Shown here in pieces: positions 18,262 through 27,892 of a stretch of DNA of 64,000 nt. Below the pieces are notes generated by a model, which was not told the origin of the DNA, did not search any database, and saw only the letters and a program-made list of their open reading frames with translations. The translations under genes and the position numbers were made by a program. Source of the DNA: Methylocystis sp. IM3 (GTDB lineage Bacteria; Pseudomonadota; Alphaproteobacteria; Rhizobiales; Beijerinckiaceae); assembly GCF_038070105.1 (NCBI RefSeq), contig NZ_JBBPBZ010000004.1:1-64000 (forward strand). The letters run 5' to 3'. Within the stretch, counting starts at the first letter, position 1. The number at the start of each line of letters is the position of its first letter.

Positions 18262-19518
18262 TTAAATTCTAGCGCCCGAGATAGCGCCCCACGTCGTGCG
18301 CCAGCGGGTTTTCACGAATATCAGACCCAGGAGCCCTAGCAACGCCAAACAACCGAAGAAGAGGAAACCCGCGGTAAAGCCACCAGTCGCGCCTTTGGAA
18401 TAAGCGAGCGATTTAGCCAAGAAAAACCCGCCCAAACCGCCGGCTGCGCCGACGAGACCCGTCATCGCGCCGATCTCCTTGCGGAACCGTTGCGGCAGCA
18501 GCTGGAACACCGCGCCATTTCCCATGCCCAGGCAAAGAACGCCAAGCGAAAACAAGCCAACAGCCGTAAATGCGGTCGTCGGGAGCTGAGTCAGGCTCCA
18601 ACCGCCCATCTTCGGAGCCGGTCCCTCAGGTAGGAAGGCGATCGCAAAATAGCAGACTGAGACCGCCAAGAAGAGAACGGAAAGGGTCCTAACGCCGCCG
18701 ATCCGATCAGCGATGTAGCCACCCACCGGCCTGAAGCCCGAACCGAAGGCGACAATCAGTGCGACGACGAGCCCGGCAGCGACGCCGGTCGCGTGATAGT
18801 GCGTGGTAAAATAAAGCGGCAACGCGGAAGCCAAGCCGACGAAGCCGCCGAAAGTGATGAAATAGAAAAACATGAACCAACGACTGTCGGAGTCGCGAAG
18901 CATCTTTCCGTAATCAGACGTGCTGATTGTCGACTTTGCTCCCGGCGCGTCTTTGGCGGCGAGCGCATAAATTGCAAACACGACCGCCATCAGCACAAAC
19001 AGCACGCCGTAAACCGTTCGCCACCCATAGGTTTCCGCGATCCAGGGCGCAAAGACCGTATCCAGCACCACGCCCATGTTTCCAGCGCCAGCGATGCCCA
19101 TCACAACCCCCTGATATTGGGGCGGATACCACCGGCCCACCTGAGGCAAGGCGACGGCGAAGGAGGCGCCGGCAAGACCAAGCGCGATTCCAAATAGTAC
19201 AATCGCGGCAGGGCTAGACAGTCCGAGGACACTGACCATGGACACGGCAAACATGACGATCGCCTGTGCGGCGATGCCGGCCTTTTTCGAGCCGATAATG
19301 TCGGCGAGGAGGCCAAGTGGCACGCGGAAAAAGGCGCCGCCGAGCACCGGGATAGCGACAAGTGAAAGCTTATCTTCCACCGAAACGCCCATCCCGTTTG
19401 TGATATAAATCATGAGCGGACCTAAAGAAACCCAAGCCATGAAGCTGATGTCGAAATACAGAAAGGCGGCTAGAAGGGTTGGCCAATGGCCGACTTTCCG
19501 GAACTCTTCGAGTTTCAT
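18262..19518 (-). CDS. narK: Nitrate/nitrite transporter of the NarK/NasA (NNP) family
   Basis: This 418-residue major-facilitator protein has 12 hydrophobic segments. The nitrate signature is present in the fifth segment (GIAGAGNMGVVLDTVFAPWI), with the partner motif GNGAVFQLLPQRFRKEIGAM in the second half and Arg residues in FFRVPLGLLAD and GFRPVGGYIADRIGG that bind the anion in this family. It lies between nasA (102 bp upstream) and the kinase/phosphatase gene (16 bp downstream), so it is the inner-membrane uptake step of the assimilation pathway. Confidence 0.95.
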   Translation of the reverse strand: MKLEEFRKVGHWPTLLAAFLYFDISFMAWVSLGPLMIYITNGMGVSVEDKLSLVAIPVLGGAFFRVPLGLLADIIGSKKAGIAAQAIVMFAVSMVSVLGLSSPAAIVLFGIALGLAGASFAVALPQVGRWYPPQYQGVVMGIAGAGNMGVVLDTVFAPWIAETYGWRTVYGVLFVLMAVVFAIYALAAKDAPGAKSTISTSDYGKMLRDSDSRWFMFFYFITFGGFVGLASALPLYFTTHYHATGVAAGLVVALIVAFGSGFRPVGGYIADRIGGVRTLSVLFLAVSVCYFAIAFLPEGPAPKMGGWSLTQLPTTAFTAVGLFSLGVLCLGMGNGAVFQLLPQRFRKEIGAMTGLVGAAGGLGGFFLAKSLAYSKGATGGFTAGFLFFGCLALLGLLGLIFVKTRWRTTWGAISGARI

Positions 19519-19619
19519 TTTCGATCCTCTTTGGTTGTGTCCGCGGTGATTACGAAAACATCAGGTGGGCGACGTCTAGAGTCTCGGCAGGCCCCGCTTG
19601 GAGAGCTCCCATGCGACCG

Positions 19620-22241
19620 TTAGGACCGAGCGGCTGCATCGAGTATCCGCTTGATCTCCGGTAAACACGAGCCGCAGCTGGTTCCAGCTTTACATGCGGC
19701 GCCAATGTCCGCCGCCGAACGGCGCCCCTGTTGCGCTAACGTTTCGATGCGCTTGACGCCGACGCCAAAGCACGCGCAGACGAGCGCTCCCTCATCGTCA
19801 ATCGCCTTCCCGACGTGGCCCGAAAGCAGTTGCTCCAGTTGCGAGTCCCAACTAGGCGCGATCGGCGCAATGGCCCAAATGAACTCAGCGCGCGCCTCGC
19901 GGAAGGCCGCGCCTCGGTAGGAGGCGGTCGCCTCGTCGATAAACTCGACGAGATCATTTCCTGAAAAATGCTGGCGGATGGTCGCCAACCAGTCAGGGTC
20001 CGAGAGATCCGTCGCAACCCGATAACCGTAGCCATTTGCAACGGCGATTCTCGCCCACCAAACCCCTTTGTCAAACGCCACGGCCCTACGCGACAACAGG
20101 AAACCCGCTCGTGCGAACGAGGCTGGCGCAATCGCTGCCGGCGTCGCCTTGGCCTCTGGCTGTCCGGAATATGGATCGAGGAAAGATCCGACAAGCGCGC
20201 CGACACGCGCCTGCGCGGCGGTTTCGTCTGTCCAATGGATTGGAGCGAAGATGCTCCCCTCCGGCTGCCTGTCTGTCGTCACGGCGCGCAGGGTGCAGAC
20301 GCCGTATCTTGTTGTGATCTGAACGAACCCGCCATCTTCTATGCCAAAGCGCTTTGCTTCACTTGGATTGATTTCGACAAAGGGTTCGGGAAGATGTCGG
20401 GCAAGTCTGGGAGACGCCCCGGTTCGTGTCATTGTATGCCATTGGTCACGAATCCGACCCGTATTCAACCGAAGCGGGAAACTCGGTGTGAGACGAGTCG
20501 CTAAAGCAGGTCGCGAGGGAGCGACAAACACCGCTTTTCGGTCATCCGTGAAGAACCGCCCGCTTTCGAAAAGTCGCAGGGTTCCCGTCGTTTCTCCGCT
20601 CCGAACTGGCCATTGCGTGGGCTCCAACGCGTCGTATTCGGTGTCACTGAGGTCTGAGAAACCGCCGATGTCAAAATCGCGCGTCCCCTCGTTTTCGAAG
20701 GAAGACAATGCTGCGTGTTCACGAAACACATCCGCCGCCGACGCAAAATCGAACCCTTCGTATCCCATACGCTTTGCGAGATCCGAGAAAATTTCCCAAT
20801 CAGCGCGAGCTGCACCTGGGGCCGGATTGAACGACCGTTGCCGAGAGATTCTTCGTTCTGAATTTGTGACTGTTCCGTTCTTTTCGCCCCACGCCTGAGC
20901 GGGAAGGAGAAAGTGTGGGCCTCTGTTGATCGTATCGTTGGAGGCCACATTGTCTGAGACAACAAACAGCTCAAGTTTTCTGAGCGCGGCACGGGCTGCG
21001 TCAGCATTTGGCAGAGACGCCGCCGGATTTGTCCCCGCCACCCAAAGCGCTTTGATCTCGCCTCGCGCGATAGCGTCGAACATCTGTACGGCTTTGTGGC
21101 CCTCCTTCACCGCCATATGGGGAGCGTTCCAGAAGCGGCGGACACGATCTATGCTGTCAACGTCAAAACCCATATGGGCAGCGAGACTATTCGCAAGTCC
21201 GCCGACCTCTCGTCCGCCCATCGCATTCGGCTGGCCGGTCAGGGACAACGGCGAAGCCCCTACTTTGCCGATTCTTCCGGTTGCGAGGTGACAATTGATG
21301 ATCGCGTTTACTTTGTCCGTTCCTTGAGCCGACTGATTGACGCCCTGCGAAAAGGCGGTGACCGTTCGCGGGGTCTTCGCGAATAATTCGAAAAGGGAAA
21401 TGAGGTCGGTTTCGCGCAAGCCCGTCGCGAGCGCGGTTTTCTCGATAGACGGCGCGATTGCGCGCGCGGCGTCGAGAGCGCCCGCCAACCCGCGCGTATG
21501 AGAAAGAATAAAATCGGCGTCGAATGCGCCAAATTTATCGAGATAAACCAGCAAGCCGCTAAATAGCGCTTGATCGCTGCCTGGCCTAATCTCAAGGAAG
21601 AGATCCGCGCTCTCCGCTGTTGCGGTCCGCCTCGTATCGATCACGATGATCTTGGCGCCGCGCTCGGCCTTGTTCTGGATTACGCGTTGGAAGAGAACCG
21701 GGTGACACCAGGCGGCGTTGGATCCGACGAGAATAATGAGGTCCGCTTGATCGAGGTCTTCGTAGCAGCCCGGCACGGTATCTGAGCCAAAGGCGCGCTT
21801 GTGTCCGGCGACGGTTGAGGCCATGCACAGTCTTGAATTGGTGTCGACGTTAGACGAGCCTATGAAGCCTTTCATGAGCTTGTTGGCGACATAATAGTCT
21901 TCGGTCAGAAGCTGGCCGGAAAGGTAAAAGGCGACGGCGTTCGGGCCATGACAGCGGATGATTTCCTGAAATCGCGCTGCGATACCATCCAAGGCGGCGC
22001 CCCAGCTTACCCGCCTATAGGCTTCGTTATGCTGCTTTTGCATTGGGAAAAGCAGGCGGCCTTCCAGACTGAGCGTTTCGTCGAGCGCAGATCCCTTGGA
22101 GCAAAGGCGGCCGAAATTGGCTGGATGGTTTGGATCCCCCCGAACTCGCACGGGCTCGCTCTTGTGATCCGAGGACACGAGAACGCCGCAGCCGACGCCG
22201 CAGTATGGACAGGTTGTCCGCGTTTCTGTGATCGCTTCCAT
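19620..22241 (-). CDS. nasA: Assimilatory nitrate reductase catalytic subunit
   Basis: The protein of about 873 residues reduces nitrate to nitrite in the cytoplasm. It has an N-terminal [4Fe-4S] motif (CPYCGVGCGVLV with a fourth Cys in GRLCSKG), a molybdenum-bis-MGD core with the Mo-ligand Cys in RLCMASTVAGHKRAFGSDTV, the MGD-binding GQPNAMGGREVGG, and a C-terminal BFD-like [2Fe-2S] domain (CACFGVGV, then CKAGTSCGSCLPEIKRIL). I chose ATG 22241 because it has AGGAGA at five bases and lies just ahead of the cluster; a TTG overlapping the preceding stop is the alternative. Electrons probably come from the neighbouring flavoprotein. Confidence 0.97.
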   Translation of the reverse strand: MEAITETRTTCPYCGVGCGVLVSSDHKSEPVRVRGDPNHPANFGRLCSKGSALDETLSLEGRLLFPMQKQHNEAYRRVSWGAALDGIAARFQEIIRCHGPNAVAFYLSGQLLTEDYYVANKLMKGFIGSSNVDTNSRLCMASTVAGHKRAFGSDTVPGCYEDLDQADLIILVGSNAAWCHPVLFQRVIQNKAERGAKIIVIDTRRTATAESADLFLEIRPGSDQALFSGLLVYLDKFGAFDADFILSHTRGLAGALDAARAIAPSIEKTALATGLRETDLISLFELFAKTPRTVTAFSQGVNQSAQGTDKVNAIINCHLATGRIGKVGASPLSLTGQPNAMGGREVGGLANSLAAHMGFDVDSIDRVRRFWNAPHMAVKEGHKAVQMFDAIARGEIKALWVAGTNPAASLPNADAARAALRKLELFVVSDNVASNDTINRGPHFLLPAQAWGEKNGTVTNSERRISRQRSFNPAPGAARADWEIFSDLAKRMGYEGFDFASAADVFREHAALSSFENEGTRDFDIGGFSDLSDTEYDALEPTQWPVRSGETTGTLRLFESGRFFTDDRKAVFVAPSRPALATRLTPSFPLRLNTGRIRDQWHTMTRTGASPRLARHLPEPFVEINPSEAKRFGIEDGGFVQITTRYGVCTLRAVTTDRQPEGSIFAPIHWTDETAAQARVGALVGSFLDPYSGQPEAKATPAAIAPASFARAGFLLSRRAVAFDKGVWWARIAVANGYGYRVATDLSDPDWLATIRQHFSGNDLVEFIDEATASYRGAAFREARAEFIWAIAPIAPSWDSQLEQLLSGHVGKAIDDEGALVCACFGVGVKRIETLAQQGRRSAADIGAACKAGTSCGSCLPEIKRILDAAARS

Positions 22242-22306
22242 TCGTTCTCCTGGAGAAGCCATCCCACGCGTCGTCACAGCAAGAACATCCTCGAACATGT
22301 CGGGCC

Positions 22307-23896
22307 TCAATAGACGTCCTGTTGGTAACGACCGGCCTTCTTCAACTGCGCGACGAAGGCAATCGCTTCGTCGACGCTACGCGCGCCAAACTCAGCGACA
22401 ATGTCGACGAGCGCGCGCTCGACGTCCTTGGCCATGCGCTGGGCGTCGCCGCAGACATAGAAATGCGCGCCCTCGGCAAGCCATGCCCATAATTCGCGGC
22501 CGGACTGGCGCATGCGGTCCTGCACGTAGAATTTCTCCGCTCCGTCCCGCGACCAGGCGAGCGACAGGCGCGTCAGCAGACCGGTCGCTTTCATTGTCTC
22601 GAATTCGTCAGCGTAGAAAAAATCGCAGGCCGAGCGTTGGTGACCGAAGAAAAGCCAGTTGGCTCCCTTCGCGCCGCTCGCCGCCCGTTCCTGAAGAAAG
22701 GCGCGGAACGGCGCAACGCCCGTCCCCGGACCGACCATGATAATCGGCAATGCGGGGTTCTCCGGAAGCGCGAAGCCATGCGCCTTCTGGACATAGGCGC
22801 GCAAGGATTCTGCCGGCGCGACACGTTCGGCGAGAAAGGTCGAGGCGACGCCAAGGCGCTTGCGCTTGCCGATAACATAGCGCACCGCGTCGACCGTGAG
22901 CGATAGGCGTCCTGGCGCCGCCTTCGGCGAGGAGGAAATCGAATAGAGCCGGGGCGCCAAGGGGTCTAGCGCCTCCACGAAGGCCTCGGGGTGCGGACGC
23001 GCACTGGGGAATTTGCGAAGAACCGCGAGCACGTCGAGCGTCGCGGCGTCGCCGTCCGGGTCCTCGCCTTGCGCGAGGCGGCGCGCCTTGTCGCGATCGG
23101 CCCCGCCGGTGATGAAGGAGAGGAGTTCAAAGAGCGCGTCAGGCGCGGGCGAGAGCGACAAGTCATCGAGCAGGAGGTCACGCAGCGTTTTGCCGCGCAC
23201 CGCCGTGACATGGGACGCCCCGAGCGTTGCGATGATCTGGTCAACAAGACCGAGGTCGTTCCGGACGAAGATGCCGAAACTGTCGCCAGCCGCGTAGTCT
23301 AACTGGCTTTCCGAGACGTCGAAGTCGATGTGCCAGGTTTCCTTCGCCGATCCCTCGCCATTGAGCCGTCGCCGGGAGAGAAACGTGACCGACGCAGGAT
23401 TATCTCGCGAATATCCCCGGCCGCCGATCGGCGCCGGCTCCGACTTCTCGGTCGACGCGCCGGTCGGTGCGGGCGCCGTCTCCAGGTCCGCAGCGAGCGT
23501 CTTGAGCATGCGCGCGGTTTCCTTGCCGCCCGGGGCGCAAAGATTGAGCCGCGCCTCCTTGCGTGTGGCGACCGCGTCCGCGTAGCTCTCGCAACTATAG
23601 CCGCATTGGCCGCAATCCTGCTGCGCCATCGCCGCCATCATCCTTCGGCGCAGCGGTCGGCCTTCAGCGAGCTTCATGCGCGCATCGAGAGCCAGCGTCT
23701 GGTCGTGCCAGGGCGCCTCACCGTCATCGGAATCAGTAATTACATGAACGGCGCCACTGGGCTCGAATGCAATTGGCGTGGCGCCGCTATCGACGGACAG
23801 GTAGGCCGCGAAGAATCCGTTGAGCCAGCTCCGCTGCTCGGGGGAGAAGGGCGCCGCTTCGGGGATGAGGCTCGACGGACGCGTCATGTGGGTCAT
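22307..23896 (-). CDS. CysJ-like flavoprotein reductase of the nas operon
   Basis: This 529-residue protein has an N-terminal Cys motif (QQDCGQCGYSCESYADAV and a fourth Cys in LNLCAPGG) suited to an Fe-S cluster, then a CysJ-type FAD-binding insert domain (RLYSISSSPKAAPGRLSLTV) and an NADPH domain (GPGTGVAPFRAFLQERAASG, then FYVCGDAQRMAKDVERALVD). There is no flavodoxin domain. Similar proteins, often named sulfite reductase alpha, sit in alphaproteobacterial nitrate clusters. Its position between nirA (ATGA overlap) and nasA suggests it passes NADPH electrons to one or both reductases. That role is inferred. Confidence 0.9.
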   Translation of the reverse strand: MTHMTRPSSLIPEAAPFSPEQRSWLNGFFAAYLSVDSGATPIAFEPSGAVHVITDSDDGEAPWHDQTLALDARMKLAEGRPLRRRMMAAMAQQDCGQCGYSCESYADAVATRKEARLNLCAPGGKETARMLKTLAADLETAPAPTGASTEKSEPAPIGGRGYSRDNPASVTFLSRRRLNGEGSAKETWHIDFDVSESQLDYAAGDSFGIFVRNDLGLVDQIIATLGASHVTAVRGKTLRDLLLDDLSLSPAPDALFELLSFITGGADRDKARRLAQGEDPDGDAATLDVLAVLRKFPSARPHPEAFVEALDPLAPRLYSISSSPKAAPGRLSLTVDAVRYVIGKRKRLGVASTFLAERVAPAESLRAYVQKAHGFALPENPALPIIMVGPGTGVAPFRAFLQERAASGAKGANWLFFGHQRSACDFFYADEFETMKATGLLTRLSLAWSRDGAEKFYVQDRMRQSGRELWAWLAEGAHFYVCGDAQRMAKDVERALVDIVAEFGARSVDEAIAFVAQLKKAGRYQQDVY

Positions 23897-25641
23897 TGTA
23901 AAATCTCCGACTCCGCCAGACGACGGATCGTTGCCGCGTCACAGCGCCGCGCAAAGGCGGCAAAATCTTCGGTGTTGCTTTCGCGACATCGGCGATAGAC
24001 GCGCAAGATAGCCGCCACCGTCTCCGGTGCGTCCTCTGCGCGTACGTTTTGGAAGAGTTCGCGCGCGATCGCCGCCTCGTTCCCGAAGCTGCCGCCGACG
24101 AGAATGTGATAACCTTCGACCGCTTCGCCCTCGTCGTTGATCGGAACACGCGCGCCAATGAGGCCGATGTCGCCGATATAATGCTGCGCGCAGGAATGAT
24201 GGCAGCCGGTCAAGTGGATATTGACGGGGGTATCCATCGGCGCCGTCGCCTCGCAGTGATCGGCGATCAGCGCCGCATGGCGTTTCGTGTCGGCCGCGGC
24301 AAAACGACAACCAAATTTCCCCGTGCAGGCGACGAGGCCAGCGCGGATCGGCGAAGCCTTTGTCGATAGGCCCAGAGCCTCGACTGCGGCGATCGCGTCC
24401 GCAACCCGTGCGTCCGGCACGCCCGTAAGGAGCAAATTCTGCCAAACGGTGAGGCGCAGGCCGCCGTCGCCATGATCGCGCGCGGCGCGCGCGAGGCCGC
24501 GCGCCTCTTCTGAAGTCAGGCGTCCGAGCGGCAGAGCGACTCCAATCCAGTTGAGGCCCGGCTGTTTTTGCGGATGCACGCCGATGTGCGCGGCGCGATC
24601 CTGACGCGGACGCGGGGCAACGGCTTCCATCGCAATGTGGACAAGTTTCCGGCCGAGTTTCTCCTCGACCGCCTGGAGAAATTTCTCGAAGCCCCAGGCG
24701 TCGAGAACATATTTGAGCCGCGCCTTGGCGCGGTCAGTGCGGTCGCCGTGTTCGATGAAAACGCGCAGGATCGCGTCCGCGACCTCCACCGTCTCGTCCG
24801 GATGAACAATAACTCCCGTATCGCGAGCAAAATCCTTATGGCCCGTGATGCCCCCCAAGGCGAGACGAAACCACACACCCGGCGCAACGCCGTGGCCGTC
24901 GCGCACCTCGACCGCCTGAAATCCGATGTCGTTTGTGTCCTCCAGCGCGCCGACCAATCCGGCGCCGTCGAAGGCTATGTTGAATTTTCGCGGCAGGCCA
25001 TAGAGCGAACGGTCATTTAAAATGTGGTGATGCATCGCGCGGGCGTAAGGCCGCGTGTCTATCAACTCCTGGGGATCGACGCCGGCCGTCGGCGTGCCGG
25101 TAACGTTGCGGATATTGTCGGCGCCCGCGCCCTTGCTCCAGAGCCCGAGGTCTTGCACCGCCTCGACGATCTCAACCGCATTCTTCGGCGCGATCTCGCG
25201 GATCTGAAGATTGGCGCGCGTTGTCGCGTGCAGATAGCCGCCGCCATGCAATTCCGCGAGATCGGCAAGACCCGCGAACTGCCAATGGGTGAGGACGCCG
25301 TTAGGAATGCGCAACCGCAGCATATAGGCGTCCTGCGCCGGCGCGACATAGAAGAGACCGTGGTAGCGCCAACGAAAATTGTCGGCGGGTTTTGGCGACA
25401 CGTTTTCCTTCGTTTGCGCGACGAGGCGCGGATAGGCGTCGAAGGGATGGGTCTCGCGCTTCCATTTCTCCTGATCGGTCAGCTTTCGGCCACTGGCAAT
25501 GACCTGATCTTGCGCGACAAGATGCACCGCGTCGGGGCCAGTCGGCTGGGCGACAGGCGTTGATCTCATCTCGCGCGCGGAAAGTCCCGCAACGAACCCT
25601 TCGAGATAGCGCTTCTGATCGACCGTGAAATCCGCTGTCAT
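23893..25641 (-). CDS. nirA: Ferredoxin-type nitrite reductase (siroheme, [4Fe-4S])
   Basis: The protein of about 582 residues reduces nitrite to ammonium with six electrons. It has duplicated ferrite-reductase-like domains, two siroheme/4Fe-4S half motifs (CTGKFGCRFAAADTKRHA and TGCHHSCAQHYIGDIGLIGA), and the substrate-binding LHATTRANLQIREI and GVDPQELIDTRPYA segments. ATG 25641 is preferred over GTG 25650. It is now the first intact gene behind leader A, because a NirB-like gene in between has been reduced to a fragment. Its stop overlaps the start of the flavoprotein gene. Confidence 0.95.
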   Translation of the reverse strand: MTADFTVDQKRYLEGFVAGLSAREMRSTPVAQPTGPDAVHLVAQDQVIASGRKLTDQEKWKRETHPFDAYPRLVAQTKENVSPKPADNFRWRYHGLFYVAPAQDAYMLRLRIPNGVLTHWQFAGLADLAELHGGGYLHATTRANLQIREIAPKNAVEIVEAVQDLGLWSKGAGADNIRNVTGTPTAGVDPQELIDTRPYARAMHHHILNDRSLYGLPRKFNIAFDGAGLVGALEDTNDIGFQAVEVRDGHGVAPGVWFRLALGGITGHKDFARDTGVIVHPDETVEVADAILRVFIEHGDRTDRAKARLKYVLDAWGFEKFLQAVEEKLGRKLVHIAMEAVAPRPRQDRAAHIGVHPQKQPGLNWIGVALPLGRLTSEEARGLARAARDHGDGGLRLTVWQNLLLTGVPDARVADAIAAVEALGLSTKASPIRAGLVACTGKFGCRFAAADTKRHAALIADHCEATAPMDTPVNIHLTGCHHSCAQHYIGDIGLIGARVPINDEGEAVEGYHILVGGSFGNEAAIARELFQNVRAEDAPETVAAILRVYRRCRESNTEDFAAFARRCDAATIRRLAESEILQ

Positions 25642-25679
25642 TTTGTGCACCCTTTTTTCGTCACTCCGCCGAACCTCGC

Positions 25680-25812
25680 AGTTGTAGGCAAGTCGCGCCT
25701 CCTCGCCGATTACGCAAATCTAATAGCGGTCGGGAGCCGCGAAATTCAGCTTATCAGCTAGGCGTGTGGAAGCCATGCCGCCCCCCACAACAACAAGTTT
25801 CTCGTTGTGCAT
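25680..25812 (-). pseudogene. NirB-type FAD/NAD(P) domain fragment
   Basis: From ATG 25812 the frame reads MHNEKLVVVGGGMASTRLAD and soon meets TAG at 25722-25720, then continues in frame as ICVIGEEARLAYN before running into the nirA start. This is the N-terminal dinucleotide-binding motif of the NAD(P)H-nitrite reductase large subunit or a related FAD-dependent oxidoreductase. Only about 45 codons survive, with a nonsense codon inside. It sits directly behind leader A, so it was once the first gene of this operon. Confidence 0.8.
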
Positions 25813-25913
25813 TGACCCCTAGTCCTCACATGGACCTATCGTGATCGGCTCTGAACAATTCGACCTCGCGACACTGTTCGCTTCGCCTTGTTCACGCAGC
25901 TACGACGGAACAG

Positions 25914-25994
25914 AAAAAAGCCGCGCCCAAAATCGCCCGCGTTGACGGACGTTTCGGGACAGCGGCGTTGCTGTTTGAGCCCCTCGTTGGGCTC
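25914..25994 (-). promoter_or_regulatory. ANTAR-type dual-hexaloop leader and terminator (leader A, nirA operon)
   Basis: On the minus strand, hairpin P1 is GAGCCC-AACGAG-GGGCTC (25994-25977) and hairpin P2 is ACAGC-AACGCC-GCTGT (25974-25959). Both have six-base loops with A at position 1 and G at position 4, the signature of ANTAR-protein RNA targets. The 3' half of P2 (GCCGC) also pairs with GCGGC at 25924-25920 to form a terminator followed by six U (25919-25914), so P2 and the terminator exclude each other. NasT binding would stabilise P1/P2 and allow read-through into the nitrite and nitrate reductase genes. Confidence 0.85.
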
Positions 25995-26028
25995 CGCGCC
26001 CTTCGGCGCGCTATTTCAAAAACGACCT

Positions 26029-26044
26029 TGCAAGACCGGCGCCA
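26029..26044 (-). promoter_or_regulatory. Sigma-54-type promoter before leader A
   Basis: The minus strand reads TGGCGCCGGTCTTGCA, with GG and GC exactly ten bases apart and one mismatch to the TGGCAC-N5-TTGCA consensus. Transcription would start near 26018, about 24 bases before hairpin P1. It predicts NtrC-type, nitrogen-limitation control of the operon. The assignment rests on sequence and position. Confidence 0.75.
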
Positions 26045-26118
26045 GTCGACAAACGCAGGAGCTTCCAGTGAAATGTGAAGGCTTTAGAGACGCTGGTTTC
26101 GTCCTTCTTGACGCATGC

Positions 26119-27320
26119 TCACGTGTTCAGCACGTTCCGCTGCATCTCTATGCACAGTGCGTGCAGTTTGGCTTCACGCTCCCGATCCAATGTGGAAGGA
26201 TCTAGATAAGCTTCGAGCTCGCAAGCATTGAACGCGACGCCAGCAAAAGCGCTTATCTTGCTCGTTTTTCCGGTTACGCTTCCGCCTGTGGCTTGATCAA
26301 AATATGCGTCCTCATATACGGAGCGAGCTGTCTGCATCGCTTCCAGTGAAAACGGCGCTTGTCCCCACCGGACCATTTGCGCGTAAAGCCACGCCGCCTG
26401 AACGGGATCCGGCCTGCCGGATGCCGCATTGCCAAAGATGAGATAGTCCTTTGTCACCCCCGCGGATCCCACGCGGCCCTCGAACGTGCGCTCCAAGGCT
26501 TGGGCGCCAGCACCGATTCGATCGGGACCCGAAAGCATAGCGAGCGCCTCTGACCGGTTTTCAGGCGACGCGATAAAATCCGCCGCTTTGAGGCAGGCTC
26601 GAATGAGCCCCACAACTGTCTCGGGCTCGTTTTTCGCGAGCTCGGCGCTGATCGCCAAGGTCTTCTCGGGCGCAGGATTGAAAATGGCGCCGCCGGGATG
26701 CAGAATGATCCTCACGCCGTGTATCTCGGCCACTGTATTCCAGGGCGCTCCGACACAGAATCCGTCGACCTGCCCTTTCGCCAGATTCTCGACCATATAA
26801 GGTGGCGGTAAGACAATGAGACGCACATCCCTGTCGGGATCAAGTCCGCCTTCCGCCATCCAGAAGCGCAACTGATAATTATGTGTCGAGAAGGGAAACG
26901 TCATGCCGAAAGTGAACGGCTCCTCACCTCGGCTTTCGCGTAAGTCGATGACGGCTTTCAACGCTCTTATGCTCACGCGGGGATCGGACAGATCGCCTTG
27001 CGCCACGCTCGAGAGCGTTTCGTATAGCTTCGGCGAAACGGTGATGGCGTTGCCATTCATCGCTAGATTGAGGGTAGCGATCGTCGGTCTCTTCATCTGC
27101 CTCAGGCCAAGCGTCGCGGCGATCGCCATTGGAGCGAGCAAATGCGCCGCTTGGATTGTCCAATCGAAAGCCTGTCACGTATGTTGGACCAGGAGACCTC
27201 CTGCACCAGTTCAACATCCAAGCCCTCTTCCGCCGCAAAGCCCTTGTCAACTGCGACCAGAAGGGGCGCTGCGTCAACAAGTGGAATGAAGCCGATCCTG
27301 AGCTTGCGATCAGCATTCAT
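26119..27320 (-). pseudogene. nasS: Second nasS, frameshifted (NrtA-like nitrate sensor)
   Basis: From ATG 27320 the frame gives MNADRKLRIGFIPLVDAAPL and QEVSWSNIRDRLSIGQ, then shifts at about 27150 into AAHLLAPMAIAATLGLRQMK and on through FPFSTHNYQLRFWMAEGGLD to the C-terminus. It is a paralogue of the intact nasS at 29.9-31.1 kb. The break replaces the HYD segment after SIG. The last 25 residues (STLDREREAKLHALC and following) differ from the intact copy and match the junction seen in the third remnant at 33.7 kb. The frame also joins the upstream nasT remnant without a stop. Confidence 0.85.
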
Positions 27321-27892
27321 CTGAAAATCTCCCAAGCAGCTATCAACAGATTTTGCAACTTCGTTCATTTTCACGCTTTCGCACATCGCTCGGCCGCGCA
27401 TCAAATTATACGCCTCCGATTCCGTCAGACCCTTTGCTTGCATCAAGATTGTCTTGGCTCGATCGACGACCTTTCGCTCTTCGAGGTCCGACCTCGCTTT
27501 CTCCAATTCGCTTTGTAGATTTGCAAAGGCGTTGAAGCGCGATATGCAGACGTCGAGGATGGACTTGATGCGTTCCTTTCTAAGTCCATCGACAATGTAC
27601 GCGGAAACCCCTGCGTCGACCGACGCCTGAATGAACCTGGCGTCCGCCTTGTCGACAAACATGGCGATCGGGCGTCGGACGGCGCGGCTTACTTAAAACA
27701 TTTGTTCGAGTTCGTCCCGCGACGGACTTCCCAGATCGATCAAAATGACGTCGGGGTCGATCGAGTAGATGCGACTGAGCAAATCAGTTTTTTCTCGGCA
27801 AGATAGACAATGTCGGTAAAGCCTGCCTCCCGCAACCCTTCTTCCAAGATCGCGAATCGGATAGAGCTTTGATCGACAATAACGATTTTCAC
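27321..27892 (-). pseudogene. nasT: Second nasT (ANTAR regulator), frameshift plus nonsense
   Basis: From GTG 27892 the frame reads VKIVIVDQSSIRFAILEEGL and is homologous to the intact NasT. It breaks in a run of six A near 27785 (GAGAAAAAACTG), resumes as SRIYSIDPDVILIDLGSPSR, and then meets TAA at 27695-27693 where the intact copy has Gln (EQMFQVSRAV). The ANTAR domain after it (ERKVVDRAKTILMQAKGL) is open but has lost its stop and runs into nasS. At least two lesions make a functional product unlikely. Confidence 0.85.

Noticed and set aside
22228..22740. A plus-strand Arg-rich frame over nasA and the flavoprotein
   Set aside because: It is opposite two well-supported genes, with random Arg-rich composition.
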